This document shows positions 11,885-25,100 of a stretch of DNA of 64,000 nt, piece by piece (the first letter of the stretch is position 1; each line of letters begins with the position of its first letter). Source of the DNA: Diploscapter coronatus (lineage: Eukaryota > Nematoda > Chromadorea > Rhabditida > Rhabditidae); NCBI GenBank assembly GCA_964036155.1, contig OZ038423.1:8509249-8573248 (forward strand). Direction: 5' to 3'. The notes beneath the pieces were generated by a model that saw only the letters and a program-made list of their open reading frames with translations, did not search any database and was not told the DNA's origin. The position numbers were made by a program, and so were the translations under genes.

Positions 11885-14036
11885 ATGTTGGAAACCGGCG
11901 AAACTTGTGCCCTTCAGGCACTGACCCTGCTTCCTCAATCTGCACCCACATTCGATCTGTCTGCATTTTTGAACACCGCACTGAAGACTGAAGGAGATTT
12001 TGAATATCTATCCAGATTAGCTGCCTTTCCTACAATGTCACAGGTAAGATAAAAAAATAATGAATGAGAAAAAACATCCTATGGTTTTAGGAATCACCAT
12101 CCCTCGGAATGACTGAAAATGGCAGAAAGAGAAGACGTGGAGAAGCGGCGAATCCTGCTAACACTTTGGATGGACTTGTAGCGAGAAGAGCGGACGACGG
12201 AAGAGAGCCGTTCCAGAAGAGATACCTCACTGAGCAGGAAGCTATTGAAGGCCCTGATGACGAGGAGGAAATTAAGGTTTGACGATTTTTCATGGAGATC
12301 AGCTTCTTATTGTTAGAAGTTCTTTAGCTCAATGGAAACTATTTCAGAGAATGGAGAAAGACCCCGACGTTTCGACCAGAACCTGCTCCACTTGCGGATA
12401 TCAAGGCAAATGGGTGTCGGAAATGATCAGGCACAAGCGAGTTCACACCTCTGAAAGGCCTTTCAAATGCAGATACTGCTCTCGTACCAGCAAATGGAAG
12501 GCGGATCTGATCAGACATGTTGCAAGTAAGAATTCATTAGTAGTCCATCTTGAAGTGATGCAATGATGTAGTTGTAAACAATTGCACTGCACACATATTA
12601 TATATGATGTATTAGCTTTAATCATCCCATTTGATTAAAAAAGTTGTTCTTCAAATTCATTCACCAATCTGATCGTCGTTCAGAAACACATGGAATTCGC
12701 GTCGTCTCTAAGTACAGTCGATCGAAGACGTTCGACTCTGTAACTTCTTCTTTGAGAGGAGAGAGGCCTGAAGATGACAAGCCGAGAGTCTACGCCTGTG
12801 AGCCCGACAAGGAACCCCTCAGACAGAGACAGGTAAAGAGTAAATGGTGTTTTCGCTGATAATCGTAGTTAAATTTTAGTCCTCTCTGGATTCACCCGTT
12901 CCATCAGTTCATCGTCCGGAAATCCTCCACACATCTCGCTCTCCCCTCTCCTATCGCTGCGTGCAGTGTCTGTTCGAGCAGGACGGACTGTCAGTCATGC
13001 TGGCGCATCTGCGCAACGTCCACAATGTGGCTCCCTACGAGTGCCGTTGCGGTGCCTCTTTCGAGTCGATCGACGTTGCCCTCGGTCATTCCAAGTCGGT
13101 CAGAAGCAGCAGCGACGAGACAATGGACGCCGCAGCAGTGTCTGGCTGCTCGCCAAATGACCTGATCGTCAACCTGACCCCGATCTATCACAATCACAAT
13201 GGGAAGGATGCGTCTCTGTCTCCAAGCGGGTCGAGAAGCGACAACTCTTCCGACAGTGGAGTGCAGGCTGATATTGATGATTTGGAAGCCACTGACATGG
13301 AGACTTCTCCATTCAGAATGGAAGACATCGAGAGGAAGAATTCGACAGAAGAGAATGGTAGGTCTAAATGACTATCTACCGTGATGCAATAATTATTATC
13401 TCACAATCAGATAACCAATTACTTTAGCACAACATTATATCATCTTAATATCAAATTCAAAAAGCAGCATCGAAACAACATTATATTTTCAGCGCTGTTC
13501 AAATGCACTCTCTGCGATTGGTCAACCACGAAGAAGTCAGCCTTCGACAGCCACACTCAGCTGCACGCCTTCCTCAGCTCCTCCACGAATCTGCCGAATG
13601 TGCCCTCTGTAGCCCAGTTCAGTCCCCTGGCCTGCCTCACTCCTCTTGCATCCCCACTTCTCAATCCACTCGGCTCCTTCAAGGGAATTAACGAGGTAAT
13701 GAAATATGCCAAAGATCAGCTTCTGATTGACTTTTTTCAGTCAGTCATTCCGACCCCATTCGACATTTCTGCAGCTTTGCTTGCATTGCAGACGGCGCAG
13801 TTGAATCCGAATTACTTGAACTCCATGGTAATTATTATTACATCTTGTAACATATAATTTCATAAGGCTCATGATAAAACAAACGATTGCAAAAAAATAT
13901 ATTTAAAAACTTTTTGCAGAGTTCCCTTCTTGCATCTGGCAACATGACTTCCGCCTTCACTCCAGTTCTTTCCCGACAGCCTTCTTTCGCTGCCTCTGCA
14001 GAGAACAAAGATGAAGTTGTGGATGTTGAAATGTGA
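11885..14036 (+). CDS. C2H2 zinc-finger transcription factor
   Basis: Eight exons: 11885-12043, 12091-12276, 12348-12525, 12684-12832, 12880-13357, 13493-13695, 13741-13827, 13920-14036. The start ATG lies one base after a TTTTAG acceptor, typical of a trans-spliced leader site. The N-terminus opens MLETGETCALQALTLLPQ; a basic patch GRKRRRGEA follows. Two adjacent C2H2 fingers are CSTCGYQGKWVSEMIRHKRVH and CRYCSRTSKWKADLIRHVAKTH, joined by the classic TSERPFK linker. A third, YRCVQCLFEQD...HLRNVH, is followed by a degenerate YECRCGASFES finger. A final finger starts FKCTLCDWST with a SHTQLH zinc-binding end. Ser/Asp-rich and Pro/Leu-rich stretches surround them. It is likely a nuclear DNA-binding regulator; a 2+2+1 arrangement recalls Ikaros/Hunchback-like proteins, but I cannot name the orthologue. 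Confidence 0.85.
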
Positions 14037-14490
14037 ATGTGATAGAGAACAAACTTTAATAATATTTTATTTTTCTGAAATTTATTTATTTTCATGTCTT
14101 ATTTATTTCTTCATGCTACTCGACTTTTGTTGTACTTATTTATTGTTGTGCATGCTATCATTTTCCTTATTTTTCACACAATGTTATGATGCATACTAAT
14201 ATTTTTCTAAGATTACGGCCTTTTCTTGTATGCATCATAAAAATATTTTCATGATGATACGTTGTAATCCCCGTCCATGTTATGGGCCTCGGTGCAGGGC
14301 GAGTTTTGCATTTTCATTGCATTTATCAGGAATCTAATTTATACCAGTGTTACTCAAAAATCATACGATAACGGTTCACTTCATCAATTCAGCGTGCGTA
14401 CCTAACATATTTATCTCCCGCATTTATTACATTACGCGTTATTTTATTGTGTGTTTACCTATTTATTTTTGGCTTTTCATAATAAATTTG
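14037..14490 (+). other. Probable 3'UTR of the zinc-finger gene with polyA signal
   Basis: AT-rich sequence after the stop. AATAAA occurs at 14481-14486, about 450 bp downstream, so the 3'UTR would be long for a nematode. No coding frame is seen. Confidence 0.4.
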
Positions 14491-16285
14491 GAGTGCATAA
14501 ATAGAGGTCAAATGAGTTCTTAGTTTTGATGATAATCATGGAAAGATAACATTAGTGCATGATCGGCGAAATTAACCGGAGTAGAACTTTTTGGATCTCC
14601 GAAGATGGTCCAATTGGTCCAATAGGAGCAGAGTCATGAGCATTTTCGTGCTACGAATTTTTTCTGCGGTCGCTTCCAAAACTTTTGCGCCAGTCATTTT
14701 CATTGTTTTTAAACATACAAAAAATTCAATTTTATTCTATTCAAAATGGTGTTTTTTGCAATTTCAATAAAAATTTTCACTATTCAACTGCGCACAGATG
14801 AACTGTCACACTTCATGTCATAACTTTGAAATTTCCAACACGAGGAAATTGTTTCGATCAGGTTGTACTAATTTGTGCGGACTCTTATTAGAAAAAGATG
14901 AAATACGTGGTAGACAAATCGGTATCGTAGTTTTAGAGTTCGTTTGCACTTTTCCCGCTGAGAACTTTATTTTCGTGATACCGTGGGGTCCCGATATTCA
15001 AATTTCGAAGGAAAAATCCAAAGAGTTTTATACGAAAACTTTCCCATGATTATCAATAAGGAACCCGACCAGATGGATCGGGAAAGTGACGATACGTTTC
15101 GAACGCATAAAATTACTTATTTCTTGCAAGAATTATATCATAATACACGAAAATGAATTGCAGTAAGTTAGAGATGGATTAACACGAAAAGGATGGAGAA
15201 AGAGTGAATACTCGAAAGAATCTGATGAAGCGGGGGCGGAAAATCAGATCAAAATGTACCAGATAAAATAGGACAGAAGCAGGAATTCTATCAGTATTTA
15301 TCAAACAATCAAAGAATGATTCTGATAAATACTGATAAATGATTATTTGTGTGCAATTTATCTGTAAGAAGAATGATTTTTGCTCTGAAAAGAGTTCATC
15401 TTACAGATAAACATCACCAAAGTGCATATAATTTCGATCTAAATGAAAGCCATCTAAATTCGCTATATTAGGATAGTTATATTATAGATAGACGAAGAAT
15501 CTCGATGAAAGTTAATTAGTTAGATAAAATTAGGATATTCGTTGAATTACTCAAATTTAATCGTAAAACTTACATAAAAATAAATTTTAGCAATTCAACA
15601 CGATTAAAAAATCACGCGAATAACAACAAAATTCTCTCCTAAATACAGCACATAATTCGGAAGAAAGTCTCAACTCGTCATAATTTTAAGATGATAGATA
15701 GGCAAATTAATATAAGGGAAAAACCTCTTTAACGAGATAAAGAAAGTTTAATCTTAGGTGAGTATGAATCATATAAGGAATCTAAAGAACAGAAAAGATA
15801 AATGACATTTACCTGGGATTTACTTTTGTAAAGTATTTTTTAGGAAAATAGCAAGTCATTTGCGCTTGGGCGAAATAACTAGATTTAACGACAATTCAAT
15901 ATTTGTTTGATTCAAAGCTTTCCAAATTAAAATGGTTAAAGTAATCAATTTTAGAGATGTACTGGATGCTAATAAATTTGCACTTACCTGAAGAATGTTA
16001 TGATCTTTCTAATTCTTCAAATAAATTCAGCACATACAGAAAATACGGACTATTTTCTATGAAAGAAGACGAACCTGCACAAAGAGTTTAAAGATCAAAA
16101 TGAGACACGAAAGATTTTATTAGAGCTGTTCAGAATTAAATTCGCAAAGAAAAATAATCTGAACACCTCTGATTTAAATACAAAACTCAGGAATTGTTAA
16201 ATGGAAAATAAAAAATCTCCGATACGGTTCAAATCAAATCTTGATGACGTGTGTTTTCAATATCAGTCTTAGGAATTTAAGGAAT
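14491..16285. other. Intergenic AT-rich spacer
   Basis: It separates the convergent zinc-finger (+) and TLF (-) genes. No exon is supported. Two perfect 13-bp-stem hairpins lie side by side at 15291-15335 and 15357-15411. Confidence 0.5.
15291..15411. repeat. Two adjacent short inverted repeats
   Basis: First pair: TCAGTATTTATCA (15291-15303) against TGATAAATACTGA (15323-15335). Second pair: TTTATCTGTAAGA (15357-15369) against TCTTACAGATAAA (15399-15411). Both are perfect 13-bp stems. They could be remnants of a small foldback element. Confidence 0.7.
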
Positions 16286-16355
16286 ATTTATTGAATGCTC
16301 ATTTGTAGTTGAAGGGAACTGAGTGGTACCTGTCTCGTCCCTGCCTGTCAGTGAT

Positions 16356-18525
16356 TCATATCTCGGATTTTGGAACATCCTCCAGCTCGTCCTCATCGAG
16401 TCCCTCCAACTCATCATCCATTTCAGGGTCCATTTCGATGTCCGATCCATCCCCGTAGTAATCGTCGAATTCGTCAAGCTCCTCGTCAGAGAAGTAGACA
16501 ACGTTGCCGTATGCACCCGAGGCCGCCTTGCGCTTCGGATTCCTTAATGATAATTATTTCGAATCGTAGATTTTCGATCTTTGATAGAGAAAATTTAGTT
16601 GTGAATATGTGATTCTCTTTAGAAAAGAAAATGACAAGTGCGAAATAAATACTTTTCACCAAATAATTATTCTTTTCGATTCAGTAATATTCATCCTCGT
16701 TCCTTCAGTAGGAATCGTTTAATACGAAGACAGAATAGAATACAATAGGGAGTATTTATCGCCCTACCTTCTCAGTGGCTCAGATTTGCGCTTCTTAGCC
16801 CGATTGGTGAGGGAGCGAGTGGCGCATCGGAACTCGTACACAATCGGGTAGATGAATTCCAGGACCTGCTGCACGTGTATCTCGGAAGATGCTGAAAACT
16901 CGCTCATGATATTTGTGAAAGATAATTTTTAAATAGATGAATTTTCAGCTATAATACTGTAAGTTGAAATGTAGCTAGTAATAATTTTAGACTGCATGCC
17001 AATGCGCACAGAAAGTTTTGCACGCAGTTATCATTTATTCCCCGCAATTTTATGCATTGATGTGTTCTCAATAAAAATGTACATAGAAAATCTTACCGCC
17101 AGCAATGGTGATGGATCCAGTGGTGTGAATTCGGAGACTGGCCTTGGGGTTCTCGTGCTTCCAGATCATTCCGACCATCAGCTCGGGCTCGTATTCGGTC
17201 TGGGCGGGATACTGACGGTGCAGCTAAAATAGCATTCTTTGAAAAAGGAAAGTAGAGAAATTTGTGCAGGGTAACAGAACATCATACTTCATCGAAATTC
17301 ATGTCGTTTATCTTGTTTATCATGCAGCACCATAGATTTATAACAAGAAATGATAAAAGAAGAAAAATTTCTAAGGCAAATTAATTCGGAAAATGTTTGC
17401 AAAGTTCATTTATCACTTCGTGAAAGAGCATAAGAAAAAATCAAACCTCTTCAATTTTGATGCCGAAGGGCAATTTGCATGTGGCGAGCAGGTTGCAGAC
17501 CTTGGATTATTCAAAAGTAAGCAATTCTTGAGGAATGATCAAATTACCCTGTAATTGCGGATCTTCATGGTCCTGTCAGTCCTCTCCAGAACGACTTGGA
17601 TGTGACGAGCCACCTGTCGGGCTGCTTTCTTGCATTCCACCTCGCTGAAATTAGGTTCTCTCGTTTAAGACAACAAATGGGGGCTTTCTGTATAATTCAC
17701 CAGGCTTTAGAGTAGGAAGTATAGGTAAAGGAGAGAAATAAGAAAAATAACTGGTGAAATTTACAAGAGGCCGTGGCGGTAATTCTCGGTGAATTAAATA
17801 GAGAATCGGAAATGAGTAATCAACCTCTTGCATCCGATGATGTTGACTTTGCCCGAACTGAAAATTTTCACGTAGCACTGAGGCGAGCGCTTCTGCATCA
17901 CCAGCACCTGCAAAATATGAGAATTATTATGTGAAAAAAGCATGCATAATTTGTAGTTTCTGTAAATTACACTAACATCCATTTGTATTCAACAAACTTT
18001 CTGCACAATCAAAGAAACTATGTGTGGAATAAGAGTGGATGTGAATTGGAATATAGTAGGCCCATTATAGAGATTTTTTTTTTTAAATCTTTCCTTTCAG
18101 TTTATCACTGACAATATTCCTCTCGGAAAACAGGCGTTTGAAACAAAGTTTTGGAATTTCTCAACTACTATTTGAAAACACCTTAACGACAGGAGAGCAT
18201 ACCCCCTTGCCGCGATCATAGAAGACGTTGTAGCTTCGGCTGGCCAGCTGACGGAGGTCGATGTGCATCGGCAAACTGTAGTTGCACACGATGTTCCGGA
18301 TCTGAAAAAGCAACAAAATTCATTTCCGAAATTTAAACTTTTCTTTTCTTTTCGGCAGGAAAATGCACTGACGCAGGATGTTTTCTCGTCTCATTCGTGT
18401 GTGACTCAAAAATTTACCTGAACATCGATGTTGCCGTCGAGGAATATGTCCTCCTCTTTGACAGAGGTGGACGGCTCGGGACCCGCCCCCGCAAACATCC
18501 GGTCGCTCGAGTAAGTAACGCTCAT
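16356..18525 (-). CDS. tlf-1: TBP-like factor (TLF/TRF2)
   Basis: Core-promoter factor of the TBP superfamily that binds TFIIA/TFIIB but not a TATA box; nuclear. Eight exons (18418-18525, 18203-18301, 17825-17907, 17548-17644, 17447-17500, 17097-17223, 16768-16891, 16356-16542) give 879 nt, 292 aa. The two TBP repeats are visible: IRNIVCNYSLPMHIDLRQLA, then SPQCYVKIFSSGKVNIIGCK with CKKAARQVARHIQVVL; second repeat YRVCNLLATCKLPFGIKIEE, with EYEPELMVGMIWKHENPKAS, LRIHTTGSITIAGASS and a closing helix VQQVLEFIYPIVYEF. ASLRIHTTG replaces the TATA-contacting phenylalanine motifs of true TBP, as in TLFs. A basic segment (RAKKRKSEPLRRNPKRK) and a strongly acidic tail of ~45 residues follow the saddle. 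One acceptor (CCAAG at 17501) and the last one (TTAAG) are less usual. A minus-strand AATAAA lies at about 16286-16291. Confidence 0.93.
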
Positions 18526-20048
18526 CTGAATACAGACAGACGTTGGAGGAGAAGAAAAAAAACGAGTTCTTTTTCCCGAAATCGTGATTTTGGAAATCCC
18601 GAATCGGAATCGATCAGAAATTGTCCTGATTCATAGTTGCGAACTACGAACGGATATTCTAAATAGATTGCACAGAAAACGGAAGTAGCGCAAGAAATTC
18701 GAAAATCGATACGTCAAGGTTATCTAAGCGCAGAGCACTAACACGAGAGAAGGGAGGGGCGCGTTTGACATGCGACCGACTGCTCTTCATCTCCTTCGCC
18801 TAATTTGTCCTATCCGATCCGGAAGATTCGAAAAATTTCGTCAAAATTACAAAAATTCAAAGAAAATTCGACAGGGAAAAAGCAGAATTGAAAACAACGA
18901 ACGTCCCACTGTCCGTACAACTATTGCGAATGTTTTACAGCGTACTCTGCGTTTAAGCGCGTAGTTCAAAATTCAATCGAAGAGAGGGAGAATGAAAGGA
19001 AAGAAAAGAAGGGAGAATTTTGTTGTTTCCAATTACTTTTGGGGATTTTTTTTTTCAAATTGCACAGATTTATCGATTTATTGATTGGCTTTGGTTGGTA
19101 AGGCCGAAAAACATCCAGATTCGCAGTGGAGCTCGGCTAAGATGGTCGACTTCTGGATGTCGCCTGAAAACCAACCAATTTCTCTATAAGTTGGGCAACA
19201 TTGAAAGATCAGATGAGTCGTCACATCACATCCGAATTTGGAAATTCGTGAAACCGCGTTGGAGATACACGCAGCGAGAGTTCAGAGAAAAATGGACTAT
19301 TGTGAATAGCTAGCGATGGGGCAGTTGACGAGCACTTTTTAAATCGAGCGAGCGGAAACCCCTTCCACTATCGATGCGAAACGGGAGTGTAGAGCGAAAG
19401 AAAAGATGTCTTACTCTTCCAGATACTCGGTACTTTATTTTGGACATCAGTCACATATTGCAGTGAAAGTGGATTCAGGTTGTCTTGATAAAGAGGGGAA
19501 AGGTCTGATGAGAAGGGAGTACGGATGAATGATACGGTATAACGGAGCGATAAAAAGATGAAGGGGGAATCGAAAGGTTGGGTTCGAATTGAGGAATCCA
19601 AGTCTTTAGCTCTCGGCGATTCACCAGAGAATGTATTCAAGAACAAAGAAAAATGGATGCTGTTAGGAGAGATAACGAAAAGTTAGTTGGTTGAACAAAT
19701 CAAATAACACCAAGAATAAATTATAACCATTTATTCAAATAAAATCGGCGAATCGACAATTTAAGCAGGCGAACGAGATGAATCCAGAGTGGAGGGGCCT
19801 GGTTGTCTGCAAGAAAAGCCTTTTATTATACCAGATAAAAAGGAAGCAGGCTCCGCCTCAAGAGAGATGGATGACTCTCAATCAATAAGATTGATAGTCG
19901 GGATGCTCTTTGAACCTCCAAAAAAGGTATTAATTGATAAAGAAAAGTACAGATTTGAGGAAAAAATTTGTTCACAAGAGTAAAATATAACTTACGTGAA
20001 ATCGGGAGGTGGATTGAGCAGGGCGCTAAGAGAATCCGTTCCGAGTGG
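18526..20048. other. Spacer: TLF promoter region and 3'UTR of the upstream gene
   Basis: No exon is supported. It contains the 5' flank of the TLF gene (18526 onward). At about 19729-19734 there is a minus-strand AATAAA that fits the 3' end of the 269-aa protein gene whose stop is at 20049. Confidence 0.45.
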
Positions 20049-21966
20049 CTAACGAGAAGGAGGAGGAGACGGAGGTAGCACTTCAGAGGAAGAAATACCT
20101 GGCAGTTTATCTGCAGCAGATTGGAGAGTTCCTGCAAATGTGAGATTGAGGGTTGAACAAAATTGGAATTATCTGAATTCAAGTTTGCAGGAATATTCGA
20201 AATGGACTATTGATTCAGTACAATTCTGATAAGAACTCGCTTTTATTCTAGCTCTAGAATTATAAGAAAAGTTATTTTGAAAAATGATAAGAAATTAAAA
20301 TCATACTCCTTTCTTGAGACGATTGATCAGTGGAGGAGCCAACACTTGAAGGTGCAGCAGCAGCAGCAGTGGACTGAGGCTGAGAAGATAGAATAGACGC
20401 TTTCCGATTAAGCAATGGGTCTCTAGTCATGTAACGGATGCTGAACATTTTTATCTTGATTGAAAAGTAAGTATTTCTTTAAAAATAGTTTAGTTATAGA
20501 AGGAGTATGTATTTCAGTTACCGCAACAAATTCAGGTTTCAGAGAGGAGAAGTGAAAATATGAAGCTGTTTCATTGTTAGAGGAAACTCCTATCGATCAT
20601 TTTCAAGCTGAACTTTTCACATATATTATCTGTATTATGGAGTCCGAAATCTGAGAGGTCGAAAATGTGAAGAGGAAAAGTGGTTATAGGCCAGTCTTTT
20701 CAATTCCATTTCTTCCTTTCTAACACACCGAAAGATATAGCCGTGCACAGCTTTGGGAACCTCCCCGACTTATGGATCAAATAATACTGAATGCAGTTCA
20801 GAAACTTTCACGTAAAACTTTTGAAAGAAAAATATCTCACGTTCTTCCAGGTAGCTGCAGGGTGTGTACCATGGGCATTTCTCTTCCTTTTCCAGCTGTT
20901 GTAGCTCCTGTCCCTGAAGCTGCATTCCCCACATTAGCGCCTCTGGCTTTCTGTCCCCTGCCTGTAATGCTCGGCCTCCTGCTGTATTGCTGCACCATTC
21001 CAGTTTCATCAGGCGGGGGCGTCTTTCGATCCTCTTCAAGAAATTCCATGTCATCCTGAAATGCACGATTGAATACTCGTATTCTTTCATCTTGGTATTT
21101 TTCAATTCGCTAACTCTTAGACATCAAAAACTGATGCAAGTATTTTTGGATAATATGAGATTCTAAATGATTATAAAGAGAGAAGAAAATTACCTGTGAT
21201 TCAGCTTGAGCTTGAGGCGCAGTTTGCTGTTGCTGCTGAAATATCTTTTATTTTTTCGAATAAAAAGCAAAGACACCTTGAACTTCTGTGCAGTGAGTGC
21301 AGCGGCGGACTGAGCGATGAGATTGTGGCGAGACTTCTGCTGGGTGTCGCTCTGGGGAAGGGCCACATGGGTCGGCTGAACAAATGCTCATTTTCAGAAG
21401 GATTGAACATTTCGAAAATTTGCACTAACTTTTTAGTACGATGCCTCTCTAACTTTATATTGTATGCCAATTTTATATCTTTCATAATTTTGTGAATAGT
21501 GAGCAAACTCATTTATCAAATTATTATCAGAAAGAAAAACCTACCCTCTGCAACACACGCTGCCCTCCGACAGGAGTTGCTGGAATGTTGAAGATGGCAG
21601 AGGCTGGAAGCGGTTTGTGCACATTCCGATAGACTGAAGGGGGGCGAATCGGCATCATTGCATTCGTAATCGAGAAATTCTGTAAATTGAAAAAATATCG
21701 AGGACCCGTCACATTTTGCTTCTCGATGAAGATTTGTCTAGTCAATTTTAGGGTTGAGATAAAATTATGAAGATGAAAAGCAGAAAATTATTCCATTTTT
21801 CTACTAAAGATCTACTCCACACATGCTTATCAGATTTTTTTTCAATAAATAATGCAATTCGTACCTGAACGGTGCTGCTGAAAGAGCTACTCGGCTGGAC
21901 GGTGTTGATCGGTTTGTCGCCGAAGTTATCCCTGCTGAATGGACGGGGTCTGAAAGACGGTTTCAT
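20049..21966 (-). CDS. Hypothetical low-complexity protein, 269 aa
   Basis: Seven exons (21865-21966, 21545-21679, 21277-21375, 21194-21235, 20841-21055, 20307-20440, 20049-20131) sum to 810 nt with all phases matching. The protein starts MKPSFRPRPFSRDNFGD and is Ser/Pro/Gln-rich. It holds a poly-Gln run near residue 113, an acidic patch DDMEFLEEDRKTPPPDE, a Gly/Ala/Arg segment and a second conserved-looking stretch TIRYMTRDPLLNRKASIL before an Ala/Ser/Gln-rich tail ending PPSPPPSR. No known domain is recognised. Composition suggests a disordered nuclear or RNA-related protein, but that is inference. The ATG lies just behind a TTTTTTAG acceptor, and only about 170 bp after the stop of the upstream same-strand gene. 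It is therefore a candidate downstream cistron of an operon. Confidence 0.75.
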
Positions 21967-22133
21967 TTTTTCACATTCTAAAAAAGTATCAATTTAAGGC
22001 CTTTTGAAACCGGAATTTTGGAAATCTTGAATTTGAAATGATTTTTCTTCTAAAACCCTGAATAAAAATCTAAATTCTGCACGCTCCAGAACCAATCCTC
22101 TATTGTAAAAGGGGATAAGGTGCAAGTTTTAAA

Positions 22134-25100
22134 TTAATGTTTATCAAATTTATAAAAAAAAAAATACCTAGCACGTAGTATCTGTTCTAATTCCTGCTTC
22201 GGTGTTAATTTCTTCTTCGGTGTTATTTTCTGCTTCGGTGTTATTTTCTGCTTCGGTGTTATTTCCTGCTTCCGTTTTATTTTCTTTTTATCACGGAATT
22301 TCTTTGAAGCCTGAAAATTGTCCTCTTCGTAGTATCTCAGTTTTACTTTTCTACAAATACATGTTTGCCATTTCTAATTGTAATTCGCTTTGATTTTAGT
22401 TTGGAAACAACCATGTTCGATTTGAGTGACTTTATTCTAATTATGTTTAAGTTCGGTTCGTATTAGAAACATTAATATTCTTTAACTTTTGTAATTTTAA
22501 TCACCTCTTTGAAATAACGAAGATGTTCTAATCTTGATTGGAGATCTTCAGAGGTTGCTCCTCCCGCCTCGAGGAGCTGCTTCAGGTCTTCTCGATCTTC
22601 CACCTCCTGCACGAATTTGTCGATTTGTCTGTGCTTGTCCCAGACTTCTCCTCCCGAAGCCGCCCGTTCTATCTGGATTCTCGCCACCACTTCCTCCATT
22701 GCCGACCGGGCCATTTCTACTTTCGTATTATACTGAAAATGATCATCTTCGTAGTATCTCATTTTTACGCTTTCCACAAGTGCATGTTTGCTATTTCTAA
22801 TTGTTATTCGCTCTAGTTTTAGTTTGAAAACAACTATTGTTCGATTTGAGTGATTTTTTTTCGTTATTTTAGGTTCGATTCACATTAGAAACATTGATAT
22901 TCTTAACTTTTGTAATTTTAATTACCTCATTTTTCTGACGAAGATATTGAAGTCTCGACCGTACGTCATTAATCGTCACCCCTCCTGCCTCGAGCATCTC
23001 CTTCAGCTCTTCTCGATCTTCCACCGCCTTCACGAATTTCTCGATTTGTCTGTACTTGTCCCAGACCTCTCCTCCCGCATCAGTCTGTTCCTTCTGGATC
23101 TTTTCCACCACCTCATCGATCACCGGTCGGATTTCACGTTCTTTACGGCGTATTTTCATCGACTTCTGAAAATGATCACCTTAGTAATATCCCTGTTTTA
23201 TGCTTTTCTACAAATGCATCTTTGCCATTTATTGTTGTGATTCACTTTGGCTTTAATTTGGAAATAACTATTGTTCGATTTGAGTGATTTTATTCTAGTT
23301 ATATTTAGGTTCGATTCACATTAGAAATCCATTCCTTAACTTTGTAATTTTAATTACCTCATTGAAATAACGCAGATGTTCGAGTCTGAGCCGCATGTCG
23401 TTGGCAGTTGCTCCTCCCGCCTCGAGGAGCTGCTTGAGATCTTCCCTGCCACTCACTTCGGAAAGGAATTTGTCGATGTCGTGGTGCTTGCTCCAGACCT
23501 TTCTTCCCGAATCCGCCTGTTCCTTCTGGATCGCCCACACAACTTCATCGACCGCTGCTCTTCTTTCCATCATCTAAATATACTTTTAAGCTTCTCTTCC
23601 TGTATTAATATTCGAATAGTTGGGAGCATAATGTGAAAGGCTCATCTAACCAAAATATCATGTTCATTAGCAATGAAAACAGCGCTGTTAACGAGGTCGT
23701 CCTAATCACCGAGTGATAAAATTTCATGGTCTTGCCGTATCTTGATGCCAATGGAAATTGGAATAAACTTTAAAATGAAAATTTCAACGTCGATCTCATA
23801 AAGATTACGGTAATCGATTTTTGCTTCTTCATTCGATTTTCAGCGTGATTCGAAACATTTTGTTAAGATGCATTTTTTGTAAGAATCAGACAGGTACTAG
23901 CGTTAGAACCATCCGATCACAAACGCATATATCTTTACTAAATTTGGCAAAGTTCAATTCGAGGTAGGTCCGTTCTTTTGTTAGTATCTTTCTTTTAATA
24001 TTATTATTATTATTAACTTACCATTTCCCGCGCCACCCTCAATGTCTCAGTTAAATTCTTCCGTCCAGCCAGATGCTGAAAAGTAAAGATTATTTGCTCA
24101 TTTGGTTTTAATTTTATTTCAAACTTATATGAATAGGTAAAACTAGTATTCAAACAAAACTTTAGTATTTAGTCACTTTCTGTTTAAGACCACCTTTTCT
24201 TACTAACCTATTGTATGAATGCGTATTTCAAGCAATTTTTTTTGAAACGTTTCTAATATTTTTAGTTTAAATTAGTATAGACTTACGAGGATTGCGATGT
24301 ATTTGACAAAGGCCGGACCAGAGAGTTTCAATGCATGGTTGATCGTGTCCTAAATAACTTTTTTTCTTCCTTTTTTTTGTTTAAATTTGAACCTCTTTCT
24401 CCTTGATTTTCAAATACTCCTTATACTTCACAACTGTTCCATCTTTCATCTTCTAAAATTTAAGTGATTAAAATAATTACTAAAAATGATGCTTTTTATA
24501 TTTTGAAAACAAATGAAGGATATTAGGTGTTTCGAAATATTTCATTTTCTTTTGGATAACGAGCATATTTTCTGTCAAAATTTTATTCCATTTTTCGATC
24601 AGGTAATCAGTATTCTTACAATTTATTTGAACCATTTTGTGCTTTTATTACTCTCACCTAATTGTCCTAAATTGTCGATTTAACTCCAATGTTAATTTAT
24701 TTTTCCCTATAAAATCTTCTCTGCGTCAGATCGTCAAAACTCGGAGTATCTATCTTCAAAAAGGGATAAAGTTTCTGCGAAGAATGTGCTCGTTATTCAA
24801 AAGAAAAACAACATGACGAAATTATCCGAAACATCCAGTATAATGGAAATTATACACTAGATGAGTTTTGATTTTGAAAAAAAACTTACAGTAGGAATAT
24901 TCAGATAGGCATTTCCAGTTGTGATGGTGATATTCGAGCGACAGTCTGAGTCCCGTTGATGATGAGCATGTCTGGCCTCGTTCATGGTTCGATGTAAATC
25001 AGACCAGTCCTCATCCCGACCTAGACAGTATTTTGACATCTCCATACTATTGTGATCGCCTGTTCACAATACCACGCTTTTACACACCTTCGCTTTCGTA

